Source of the DNA: Isoetes taiwanensis
Lineage: Eukaryota; Streptophyta; Lycopodiopsida; Isoetales; Isoetaceae
NCBI GenBank assembly: GCA_021234155.1
Contig: JAJEKV010000093.1
Coordinates: 802,001-866,000 of the forward strand
Length of the DNA: 64,000 bases
Reading direction: 5' to 3'
The position numbers and the translations under genes are program-made. Positions 37,253 through 47,160 of this stretch are shown in pieces (position 1 is the stretch's first letter; every line of letters begins with the position of its first letter). The notes beneath the pieces were generated by a model. The model ran no database searches. It was not told the DNA's origin and saw nothing but the letters and a program-made list of their open reading frames with translations.

Positions 37253-37599
37253 TGTTGGAATATAAATATGTCGATTAAGCATAATGTGAAAAACAAAGAA
37301 GGTTCAAAGACTTAGCAATGTGTGCCGAGAAGGTGCTTGAAATATACGTATAAAGACTTTGTCAAGATCGAAAGCAACCGACTCTAAATCAAAGGTCGAA
37401 TTAGTGGGTTGGTGGTGAAACGGGGTAGACTACTATTCTTAGTCTCACCGTTGTATATATTGATTGCACGTTATGTAGTATGCAATGCTCAAGTAGAGAT
37501 TGTATTTCCCATTGCTTTCTCAATAGATTTGTTCTTGTCTTCTATTCTATCTCTTGAGTCGATCTTATGGTTTGTGCTGGTTTTGCACTAGTTCTATCA
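37253..37599 (+). repeat. Copia right LTR
   Basis: This 347-bp partner of the left LTR ends TTCTATCA and is followed by the AACTC target duplication. The LTRs are no longer identical, with clustered differences in the first third. Confidence 0.9.
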
Positions 37600-37680
37600 A
37601 ACTCAAGAAAAAAAAAATGTAGGTCCATATCATCATTTTATATAACGGGTTGCTTGGTACGATATAAGATGCTTATTTAC

Positions 37681-37850
37681 CTTGAGAAGATTGTTAGTCG
37701 CTCTTCCCATAGCCGATAATACAATCACAGCCTCTCATTTGGAAAGTCGAAATCAAATTAGCCACCTCTTTCATTCCGTCACGGATGCCGTAGACGAGCC
37801 ACCAAACTTCATAACACAAGTTAGCTCTCGGTTGAAGGTTAGGTACTTCC
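37681..37850 (-). pseudogene. Aspartate kinase exon with ATP/aspartate-binding KFGGSS
   Basis: This is the most diagnostic exon of the gene. KFGGSS is the catalytic N-terminal signature of aspartokinases, and VLSAMG..TNNLL follows at the expected distance. Three frames are needed to read it: TCVMKFGGSSTASVTE, then MKEVANLISTFQ, then EAVIVLSAMG. This indicates two small indels. The exon ends at a good 5' splice site (CTCAAG|GTAAATAAG). Confidence 0.8.
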
Positions 37851-38360
37851 CGGGTTGTGTTTCCAAATCGCTCGCCGTTTAGCATGCTGATTTCGATACA
37901 TCCCTTAGACTTCTCACAATACGTAGTTCTCGCATGCCCTTGCCTATCCTTAATCAAAACATTGAGCTCAAAGATATTCTCCGATACCCAAGTCGCTATT
38001 TTTAATGGGCACCATGAAATCTAAGGCGTGATGGCTACGTAAAAAGTCGACAAAATGGGGAACGGGCAATGTGGATTAGAAGTTACCAAGGAAAAGCATT
38101 GCCGGAGCAGCCATAATTCAGAAGCAAGATGAATCAAGGAAAAATAAGGGAGCTTCTTCCTCAGTGGACCGAAAGTGCTGAACCGGAAGGGCAATAACTG
38201 TGTCCGACGTGGCAAAAACGCCGGGGCAACGATGACATGGCGACTAGGTTCTGAGGGTCCATCAATGCCGCACCGAGCAAGGAGATTAGCACGGCTTCCC
38301 GCTTCCACGCTTTTTCTCCAAAGAATAGGGCAACCGAAAGCATTTACAAGCCTCTATGAT

Positions 38361-38467
38361 GGGTTTTTAGCAAATATTGGTATATTATTCGGTATATATT
38401 GGCATATACCTAGCATATGCCATAAACCCACTAACAAGGGCTTGCCCCCTTTAGGGCAACCCAAAAC
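38361..38467 (+). repeat. Dispersed hairpin repeat, near-complete copy
   Basis: Starts GGTTTTTAGCAA, continues ATTGGTATATT..GGTATATATTGGCATATACCTAG.ATATGCCATAAACCCA, and ends with a hairpin (CTTGCCCC..AGGGCAAC) followed by CCAAAA. It lies between the aspartate kinase relic and the unrecognised upstream gene. Confidence 0.65.
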
Positions 38468-39420
38468 CAAGATGCAAACCATAAGAAATAACATAAAAAG
38501 TATAAGATACCAAACTGTAAATCTTTATAATAACATACCTCTTTGTTGATATCGCCCACCCAACTAATAATGTCTCAAAAATCTTTTTTTTTCTTCCACC
38601 CTTTTGTGTGTGAACTACAATTAAATCTATAGCTCTCTTTCTCAAAACCCTTACATCACCGGGTCTTTGTAATCCTCGTCCTATGTTGTACACAACAATA
38701 ACTTTATGATCCATTCTAACATGTCCATGATCCAGATCCCACATGGCTTCAAACGGATCAAGAGCAAAACTTGGCATACTAACGCTTTTACTTTTATCCA
38801 AAACTTTTTGCACCACACTTAACAATAGCCTCCAAGTTGTTCCCATGATGAAGCAATTGTAGGACTCTTCAGAAATAACCTTGACAAAGTCAAGTTTTAG
38901 TCATGTGTATAATTTCTCATATGAGTTAAGATTCCCTTTAGTACTCCGCGACTCTTTCATCCGACAGCATACTTACTACACGCTCAAGCCCTCGCTCATT
39001 TGCCTTCTTGCTTTCTAAGTAATCGAGCCTTTCAAAGAATGCATTTGCAACATCTTCTAATTCCTTAATGTTTATTTGTTGCATGCAACTAAACAATGAT
39101 AAGGATATCTCTTTTCCGCTTCTAGCACCTTAGTATTTCTTTGTGTCACCTGCATTCACCCTTGTTATACAAGCTCGCATCACCGTAAAACCCTAAGGAA
39201 AAAATACTTAAATACGGCAGGTCTCATTTCTCCTTTTGCCATGTTTGTCCAATGCTTTGAGAAGGCAAGAAAGGAAACAAGGTGGCCAAGAACCCTACCA
39301 TTGCCAACAATCTTCCCGATTTCAGAATGCATAAAGAACTCCTATCATCGTAACAAAAATAACAAAGAACATAGGTGACCGACATTTTACAAGCAACCAA
39401 CGGTTTGGAGCAGCTTTTGG

Positions 39421-39580
39421 GTATATTCTAGGCATATTTCAGCATATACTTAGAATATGCCAAAACCACATGAGGTTAAGGTTTGCTCTTCATATTCTAG
39501 GCATATTTCAAGCATATATACTTATAATATGCCAAAACCCATTAGGGGGGAAGGTTTGCCCCTAGGGCAACCCAAAAAAT
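39421..39580 (+). repeat. Dispersed hairpin repeat with internal duplication
   Basis: The ATATTCTAGGCATATTTC.AGCATATA..CTTA.AATATGCCAAAACC segment occurs twice in tandem (39,423-39,468 and 39,491-39,540). It ends with GGTTTGCCC-CTA-GGGCAACCC and AAAAAATGCAC, the same end as the 55.6 kb copy. Confidence 0.7.
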
Positions 39581-40915
39581 GCACTCCACACTAAAAACAA
39601 CAACTTGACAAAAGAAAAGACTCAAACAAAACAACCAAAGCAATAATTTTGCAAACTACAAGTGCAACAAAAAATCCAAGACATTCTATGCAAAGTTGCA
39701 TCCCCAACAAAAGATTTGCAAGCAATCAAGGTCAACCCATTTTAAAGACTTCTCCTCGATTCCAAGAACCAAAAACATCATCAACACAAGAAAAAAATAC
39801 TTCTCATCCATGAGTTGATTTTCACAAGACTTGAATCCACATCTCCACAGAACAAACCAATGGACCAACCAATGCATCCACACATTAAGATATTGCTTTT
39901 ATGTCAAGTCATTATTTTATTGTGGTCGCTTCTAAGAAACCTATCAAAAGCAAAACTCAGCATATGCATAATGCCCATTGTCCATGGATCCTGACTTGGC
40001 TAAAAACGCGCTCACTCACCTCAAGCAACTAAAAAACATAGAGAATACGAAATCCATTGCTGCCCTAAATCAAGGTAGGCCCGAATCCAACCCAAATTTA
40101 TGCACCACCGATAGTAAAGAACATGGTACCCCAACACCAAAATCTATAAGTAATCATTAGCATCTCAAAATAAGTAAGGAAATGGGAGAACATACAAAGA
40201 AAATTATGAAACAAAGTGCAAATTTAAAAAAAACAAACTGATTAGGGAAGTCATCCACAACCATCCATCTTCAAAACGCATGACAAGCGTATTCGGGTCC
40301 CAACACTAGTTATAAGGGGATTTGCTACCCAATTTTCGTGTCACAAATAAACGCAAGCAATCAAAGCCGGATCCCGGCCAGATAGCAAAAGCTGGAAATC
40401 GGCCAGACCAGCTAGATATACCGATGTTGGACTTCAACTCCAACTTAGTTTAACCCAAAAACCGCCAAACAAGGAAGCGATTTAGGATTTTGAAAAAACT
40501 CGCTTAACAAAGGCTATGAACTGAAATAGAAGTGAGGATTTCAAACCGCTTTGACTGCTAGAAAAATTTGTGAATTGATGTGAAATTAAGAGGGTAATGA
40601 TCTAGTCGTGATGTAGAAAATGGATGGGTCAAGAAAGTTCTTCTCAATGAAAATAGCTAAACATGGACGTATGACATGTTAGCTTCCTTTGATAGTTGGA
40701 ACTTCCATCCGAGAAAGCCCGTAATATTCATATTACTTACCAAATATGGTACACATAAGACCAGCATAGTGTAATTAGAAACCATGCAAAAGTATTTTCA
40801 CATAAAGAAGAAAGAACCCTTTTTCCAGCCTTTTAGATAAGTATTTTCGACCTATTTATCATCATGTCAGAGTTGTTGGGCCACTCCATCATCATTTTTT
40901 ATTCAGAACTTTTGT
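39581..40915. other. Spacer, possibly intronic
   Basis: AT-rich, no recognised coding. If the pieces at 40.9-41.5 kb and 39.3 kb belong to one minus-strand gene, this would be an intron. Confidence 0.35.
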
Positions 40916-41795
40916 TTATCCTTTTGATACAAATCCTCCAAGAGTACTAGGTGTACCAATTTGTTCCACATTTGAGTTCTCTACCATGCCGAAAACAGCT
41001 TTTGCCTGTGGTAACCAGAATACAAGGTGGAGCATATCTTTTATTGGCAAGATTTTAGACGGAGTTTGGGGTCTAGCCCGCTTGGTTTTCCCCGCGGTTG
41101 TAATGCTACTAGATCCCGCTTTGTGTTCTCGTGAAATAAAGCTGGTAGGTTTGATGCTTTTTTCACATACAATTGTCATCTTGCATTTTGAAAATCCACT
41201 TTCGTGATTCGCCCATGGGTCGCCAGCCTTTGCAACAAACCTCCAAGTATATGAGATCTTTCTCACCCAAGTATATGAGATGTAAGCAATTATATAATCG
41301 CCTCTTAGAGTAGTCTTTATAAACTTTCTCATTAAAACCATCCGAGCTACCACCATATATATTTGGAAAGAGAGCATCTAGATTGTTGAACATATACCAT
41401 ACGCCATGATCAAGCTGTGTCATGTTATCTTTACAACGATTTCCTTTAATCCTTGGCTCACAAACACATTTAAGGTAATGGCACAAACTTATCACATCGA
41501 CCTCTAATTTTGGTCACATGTTTGTTTTTACTTTGTACGGAAGTGTTGTTTTATGCCAAAAACAACACCAAAATGGCCCCAAAAGTCCACGTGGTCCATT
41601 TATCCTGATTTGCACAAAGAGACAAGGGTTTTTGGCAAAAATCCCACGGTGGTTTTTCTCGGACACTTTTTCGCTTTTTTTTGTCAACGGTCCTTTTTTC
41701 AAGATTGTTTTTACCGAACTTTTTTCGACGCGGTAGTTTTTTCTTGACCAGAGTTTTTTGAAGGAGCTATAATGTTTGTTCTAAATAACATGCGA

Positions 41796-42040
41796 GATTT
41801 AGATATTATTACAGTTAAAAATAATATTACAACATCAAAAATCGATGGTTTAAAAAAAAAAAATTGCATGTTGTTTAATAAAAAATACCATGCGCTTATT
41901 TAAATTTAGCTATTGTAGATTTAGATATTACTACAAAGTTAAAAAATAATATTACAACATCAAAATCGATGGTTTTTAAAAAAAAAAAAATACATGTTGT
42001 TTAATAAAATACCACATACGCTTATTTAAATCTAGCTATT
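41796..42040 (+). repeat. Tandem duplication, period about 122 bp
   Basis: Two units begin GATTTAGATATTA and share AATAATATTACAACATCAAA, an A-run, CATGTTGTTTAATAAAA and CGCTTATTTAAAT. The region is AT-rich and noncoding. Confidence 0.8.
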
Positions 42041-43510
42041 GTTGTTAATGCTACCAACTATTGTTTTTCAAAAATAAGGACATGTAAAAACATTATTATG
42101 ACACATAGAAAAGCTTAGGTGTTGTTTTTGAAGTGTTTTTAACCAATGAAATATTAACACATGCATGCTTTTTAAATAAAAACTCATTATTTTTATTAAT
42201 GAAATATCAACACGCGGCACATTGAAATATCAACACGCGGGCACATTAAAAAAGCTAATATGTACCAAAAATCAATATATCATGAATTGCTTAATTTAAA
42301 ATAAAAATGCCTTTTTGGGAATCGAACCCAAACAAGTCCATAAAGCATAATATTATTTATTTGTAATCCAAATTTTAAAATTTATCACCGATTATAGGAT
42401 AATGGGGAAGATAAGGCTTGTTAATAATATCTTTTGATTTTAAGTGGATTATTGTTTTGTGAGAAAGTTCGTAACGTAACACCAAAAATATAACAATGCC
42501 AATGGATGCATTTTTCAAAAACATTAAAATTCTACAAAGACTATTATTGCAAAGGCCTTTAGTAAGTTTTCAAATCTTGATGGTTTGCCTATTATATTAC
42601 AAACCGCATTAAGTTGAAATGGATTGTTTCTCCGCTGCTTGTGAGCATTTGATTTTACACGATCCGCGCCGCAATGCAATAGTATCGCCGCAACATTTTT
42701 CTTCTCTCAGAACCCCGACAAAGAAAGTATGATGAGAACATGATTGAAATCTCAAATTGGAGCAAAAAACAAATGCCACATGTACCTCCGATGTTTTTTA
42801 GGTCGCTTTTAGCTCCTCAAATTTAGGAGCATCATTTTTAATTTCTTGCCCATCCATTTCTTCCTGGGGACGATTGAAGAGCAAAAGGGCTAGTTCTCGC
42901 AAACAAAGTTAACAGTAAGTAGGTAGTAGAGCAATGTAAGAATGGCGTAAACGTAAAATGCAAAATCCAAAGAAGATTACTTGCCTTCACTTCCATCGCC
43001 TAAAAATTGCCGGACTTAGCTTGCCGGAAAAGACTTAACAAATTAGTAGTAGGCTAAACAAATCTATGCAGCTAAATAGAGCAATCTACTAGTATTAGCA
43101 TTATAGTTTACCGATTTGTACCGGCCAACCCGCTCAGAGAGGAAACAAATTCAAGCATAAAAAATATTTTGATTGTCGGATGTAATTCCGAAGTTGAGTA
43201 GTTCTCGCCTTTGTTTAAATGAATCGATCTATAATGCCTGTAAACATTTCCTACATGCCCAAGTATGTAACTCGCCTCTATCTATATAGACCGATTTCCT
43301 CATAGTGCAAACTAGAATCCAATACCGTGATAGACGCACTGGGAAGCATCACACGTTGTTCCAATCCGCCAAGCACGCCCCGGGCCTGCACTCTCCGCCA
43401 AGCATGCACCCATCACCAAGAAATCATCAGATGTTCAATCAAGGGGGAGGGAAATGACGGCAATGCCATGCAGCCAAGAGAGATTGACGATTTTAACAAG
43501 AAAAACTAAA
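42041..43510. other. AT-rich spacer
   Basis: No gene seen. A 25-base phrase (AAATATCAACACGCGG.CACATT) is duplicated near 42,204-42,246. An isolated T-arm-like sequence near 42,317 is discussed under rejected items. Confidence 0.5.
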
Positions 43511-43690
43511 GGGGAAGAGCTTAGTTTGGGAACCAAAGGGACACCGCCGGATTTGCGCGCGCTTCAAGAAAGGGGAAGAGCTTACGTTTGGGAAACCCAA
43601 AGGGACATTGCCGATTTGTACGCGCTTCAAGAAAGCTGGAAGAGCTTAGGTTTGGGGAACCCAAAGGGACATTGCCGATTTGCATGCGCC
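43511..43690 (+). repeat. Three-copy tandem repeat, period about 62 bp
   Basis: Units begin at about 43,511, 43,572 and 43,635 and share GGAAGAGCTTA.GTTTGGG..ACCCAAAGGGACA..GCCG.ATTTG followed by a GCGC-rich phrase and CTTCAAGAA. The period is not a multiple of three, so a conserved repeat peptide is unlikely despite open frames through it. Confidence 0.8.
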
Positions 43691-45610
43691 GCCTTCGCTA
43701 TAGTTGGAGCAAGATGAAGCAAAGCCATTGCCATAGCCGGGCACAGGCAACGCGGGAAACAAAGAAACACAAACCGCCCATTAAGGCCAACCAATAGGAT
43801 GAGAAAGCCCTGGATCACAATCTAGGGCGTTAATCTCAACTCACCCCTACCGCTAGATGGGGATGCAAAAGTTAAATAGAAAACGAAAAATCTAAAAATG
43901 CCTCTTTACTTTTTATAATTTTAAAAGTGACCCTCCATTTTTTTTTTTATTTGTTGAAATGCCTCTAGCCTACTTTTTATACTAGGAGGATTAATCACGT
44001 GGATTAACAAGAAGCCCAACAAGGGTGACCGTGAATTTTCGCTTTGTCAGCAAGCAGACCTCCTTGAAGCTCAAGTTCGCTGCATTGAACATGCCGCTTG
44101 TTTTACATAAGTGATTTTGATGTCGATGATCATTTTTGCCAACAAAATTTATGCTTAATCTGCCACATTGCCGGGCCTTATCATTTTTGAGACCCTTGAC
44201 AACATGGCAACTGGTCGGAGATTCCGCTCCCGAATGGAAAGCGCACAGCAATTCCACTGCAAGCCACATGTGTAAGAACTAGCAAAACTCCCGCTAAGGC
44301 GTTGTGGCGGCCCTCGAAGTGGGTCGCTGGATTCCGTGATTGTGGCGGCCTCGGCAAGGTCGCGGATTCCGCATCGCCTTCCCCTCCCGGCCCGCGGGTC
44401 CCCTGGAATCTTGTAGAAGAAAAATAGTAGAGTGGGAGTGAGAGAAAGGGCATGAAACTAATGGGGTTTCTTGAAATATAGTTTTTCTTATGATTGAATG
44501 CTATTGATTTGATGTTCTTTCTTGTAGGCCATCGATTCATGCTATAGATCTAAGATTGAGAGCATAGTCGATTGTCTTGGAACTTCTGTGTAGAATCAAG
44601 ATTTTTCATCGGGCCTTATGTGTGTCTAAGGTCTCTTAAGCTAATTGCCAATTCCTTTGTGATGTAGAGTTTGTGTTTTTTTAATTGTTACAACAATGTT
44701 ATTTCTTCTTTTAAAAATTCAATAGTTGAAAAAATATGTATCTATGTTTATAATATGAAATGAAGTAAAAAAGTATATCAAAAGAGAAGAAAGTTCAAAT
44801 AAAGAAGGTGGCTATCTAGGTGGAAAATTGAAGAAAAGAAAGGCAGATAGAATTGACTTAAGATGATAAGCCGGATCTCAGATTCAAAAGCAATGTACAA
44901 AAAATGAGGAAATTGAGTTGACATAGTGAAGTCGAATGAAATTTAAATTCAAAAAAGAAAGGAGTACCTCAATTTAGTTTTGTATACGGTCAAATCTAAA
45001 GGCTTGCCCCTGAATACCCTAGACATCTATTAAGAAGCCAATGAAGGTTTGTCACATTGCAAGTTTCTTGGTACACAAATTTTAATTTGACTATTTAGTG
45101 AAAATTGTTTGCATCGTTGATTTGTGCAATAACATGACTTAAGATATTAAATCGAAAAGGAAAAACCCTCAACCTTACAAAACCATGATAAACAAAACCA
45201 AAGGGTTTCCATTCGAGAAGCAAATTTAAACAAGATGGAGCTTTGACCATGATCTTCAATGGAAGATGAACCATATGTTATCGCATGGCATGTTACTATA
45301 TTCCAAAATGGAAAGCTGGAAGATAATTTTCGTGGCAACTTAGAAAAAACATCGAATCAACTTAGGCAAAAACATAGACTTACAACTACAACGAAGTTTC
45401 CTCGATGATGATTTTTAGTGCTCCAACTAGTGCACATTGGCAATGGAGAAGCCGAATGCCCTTGTAGGAGTTCCAAAATAGTATTGTAGCTCCAAAATCG
45501 CTTTGCCAAATTCCATGTTGTGTGGAGAGGGGGTATTCTAGTGTTAAGATTGGTTTCACGATCGGAAAACCAAAGCAAGAGATACCCTTATCTCAATTGC
45601 TCAAAACGCT
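43691..45610. other. Spacer with a GC-rich duplicated patch
   Basis: At about 44,305-44,375, GTGGCGGCC...GTCGC.GGATTCCG occurs twice. Minus-strand ORFs at 43,991-44,540 and 45,147-45,578 have no recognisable motif. Confidence 0.4.
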
Positions 45611-45819
45611 GGAGCCCACGTGGCATGTTTGAGACACCTTGGCATGTTGGAGCCTAGATGGCATGTTGGAGCCTAGGTGGCATGTTGGAGCCCACGTGGC
45701 ATGTTTGAGCCACCTTGGCATGTTGGAGCCTAGGTGGCATGTTGAAGCCCATGTGGCATGTTTGAGCCACCTTGTCATGTTGGAGCCTAGGTGGCATGTT
45801 TGAGCCACCTTGCCATGTC
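45611..45819 (+). repeat. Minisatellite, 11 units of 19 bp with 57-bp higher order
   Basis: Eleven consecutive 19-bp units of type GGAGCCTAGGTGGCATGTT fill exactly 209 bases. Three variants (GGAGCCCACGT, TGAGCCACCTT, GGAGCCTAGGT before the shared GGCATGTT) recur in that order, giving a 57-bp higher-order unit. Because 57 is divisible by three, the minus strand stays open for 85 codons with a repeated 19-residue pattern. No sign of a real gene accompanies it. Confidence 0.9.
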
Positions 45820-45832
45820 GTCCTAAAAGCGA

Positions 45833-47160
45833 AATTACCCTAGGGACCAAGTTACACGGTCATTTTTTGCAAAGAAAAGAAACATTTTAACCTCTACATG
45901 GCAAGATTCTCGCACCCTCCGCTAAGGCCAATTCACTATGAATGTGTTGGACATGAGCTACTTTGGCGCTCCGGAGCAAGTGGTTGTCTCTGCCTACCTA
46001 AACTTGGTCTCCGTGGTAATGTCGATGTTTCGAGTCCGCTGGCGCAGTCGATCACGCCTGGGGTGGGAGAGTTGCCCGGCCTGCGGGCCAAGGACCCTCC
46101 AGAGGACCTTTTGGGACGAACTTCTTCTCGAAGGTTTTAGGGTCCGCCTTCCGCATCAATGCCCTCCCACTACCTCATGACATTGTGCAAGATCCCCGTC
46201 CAACCGGGTTAGGTGAGTTCTTCCAAAACGTAAAACCCCGTGGCGCTGCTAGGTTATTGTAGGGTTTTACGCTATGGAGAGCGAGTTTTATTCAGTTGCA
46301 CTTGAGACATGGTCGAGAAGTCAGCAGCTTGAAAACAAGAAGCAAATGTAAACCCATTTAAATGGGGTTTGATTTACCGAGGCATGCTTTTCCTACCAAG
46401 CAGCCCTCCCGGAGGGCAAATGCAAATGCCTCCCTTCCCGAACCCGTTTCCTTATCCCAACCGCTGAATTCTCCATTCAAGTAACTTGCTTCGAAAGCAG
46501 CTCAAGAAAATTCAAGATCTGTCCCGGAGAACATATCCTCCGCAAGTGTCCCAGTAGTCGACGCGGTAGAAACCCAAGTGTTTTGTCATTCGGCAAGACA
46601 AAGGTCCTAATGGAGATTTGACTTCGCCATGTTGTCCAAAACAAATAAATTACCCTAGAGACCAAGTTACACTGGCCATTTTTGCAAAAAAATGCATTAC
46701 CTAACCCTCTACATGGCAAGATTCTCGCGACCTCCGCTAAGGCCAATTCACTAGGAACGTGTTGGACATGAGCTATTTTGGCGCCCGGGAGCAGGGTGGT
46801 TTTTCGCCCACAAAACTTGGTCCTTATGGTAATGTCGATGTTTTGAGTCCGCTGGCGAGTCGATCATAGTTCCGGGTGGGAGAGTTGCCCGTCTGCGGGC
46901 TGTGGACCCTCCAGAGAGGACCTTTGGGTCGAACTTCTTCCGGAAGGTTTTAGGGTCAAGGCCAACGCCTCCCACTACCTCATGACATTGTGCAAGATCC
47001 TGGTCCAACCGGCTAGGGTATGGCCTCCAACACGCAAAACCCCGGTGGCGCTGCTGTGTTATTGTAGGGTTTACGTTATAGAGGTCGAAGTTTTTATTCG
47101 TTGCACTTGAGACATGGTCGAGAAGCTGCGGTTGAAAAACAAGAAGCAATAGAAACCGTG
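45833..47160 (+). repeat. Satellite, about 815-bp unit, two copies, forward
   Basis: The segments starting ATTACCCTAG.GACCAAGTTACAC at 45,833 and 46,648 are 815 bases apart and stay similar for about 500 bases, through CTCCGCTAAGGCCAATTCACTA, CTTGGTC, GTCGATGTTT.GAGTCCGCTGGCG and CATGACATTGTGCAAGATCC. Each copy contains an AAACCCC..GGGTTTTAC-type stem. Related units lie inverted at 47,881-50,655. Confidence 0.8.

Larger units (their letters stand above)
31861..37599 (+). mobile_element. Complete Ty1/copia LTR retrotransposon
   Basis: The 5,739-bp element has two LTRs starting TGTTGGAATATAAATATG and ending in CTATCA or TATATCA. An initiator-Met tRNA primer site directly follows the left LTR, and a purine tract directly precedes the right LTR. 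The 5-bp target duplication AACTC is present on both sides (31,856-31,860 and 37,600-37,604). Internal domains are in copia order: gag with zinc knuckle, protease, integrase, reverse transcriptase, RNase H. The coding frame is broken many times, and the LTRs have diverged, so the insertion is not recent. It sits antisense inside the aspartate kinase gene. Confidence 0.92.
29480..38114 (-). pseudogene. Aspartate kinase (monofunctional, plastid type), multi-exon, interrupted by copia
   Basis: Aspartate kinase phosphorylates aspartate, the first step to lysine, threonine and methionine in plastids. Minus-strand pieces follow the family order. A possible start (MAAPAMLF) lies at 38,114. Then come LTCVMKFGGSS (KFGGSS at 37,792-37,809), EAVIVLSAMGRATNNLLK ending at donor AAG|GTAAAT (37,681), ELHVVKDLHFT (about 31,670-31,710), ELGIS (about 31,550), LIEELE and DYLVSFG (31,358-31,378) with YLNKLGV. 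These are followed by KDVDGV (about 30,905), VELAY, PVHVKNSYK (about 30,680), LLTNIVLKSSVT (about 30,530), FGEFGISGDVVAT (about 30,100), LGVNVQMISEGAS (29,701-29,745) and VNDDEAKQCV (about 29,590). The ending matches a monofunctional enzyme, not the fusion with homoserine dehydrogenase. Small indels occur inside several exons, so it is probably a pseudogene unless they are assembly errors. The 5.7 kb copia lies between the first two recognisable exons. Confidence 0.8.
38490..41495 (-). pseudogene. Unrecognised multi-exon gene, probably broken
   Basis: Several minus-strand stretches are clearly protein-like but match no family I know. A first block at 40,916-41,495 is read in two frames. EFFMHSEIGKIVGNGRVLG and on lies at about 39,216-39,341. 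A helical, charged stretch (NIKELEDVANAFFERLDYLE and on) lies at about 38,945-39,130. A long block at 38,545-38,884 starts VISEESYNCFIMGTTW and includes KVIVVYNIGRGLQRPGDV and a lysine-rich end, running into the donor AAAGAG|GTATGT near 38,541. The pieces could belong to one gene transcribed toward the aspartate kinase gene. Exon joins are not resolved, and it may be mobile-element derived. Confidence 0.45.

Noticed and set aside
39193-39215. Apparent 23-bp GT..AG intron in the unrecognised gene
   Set aside because: Far too short to be spliced; the frame reads through (RPAVFKYFFLRVLR).
42309-42341. T-arm-like GGGTTCGATTCCC on the minus strand, suggesting a tRNA
   Set aside because: No D-arm, anticodon stem or acceptor pairing could be built from the surrounding AT-rich sequence.
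45593-45850. 85-codon minus-strand frame through the 19-bp minisatellite as a repeat protein gene
   Set aside because: The frame is open only because 57 bases is a multiple of three; there is no promoter, splice context or conserved flank.
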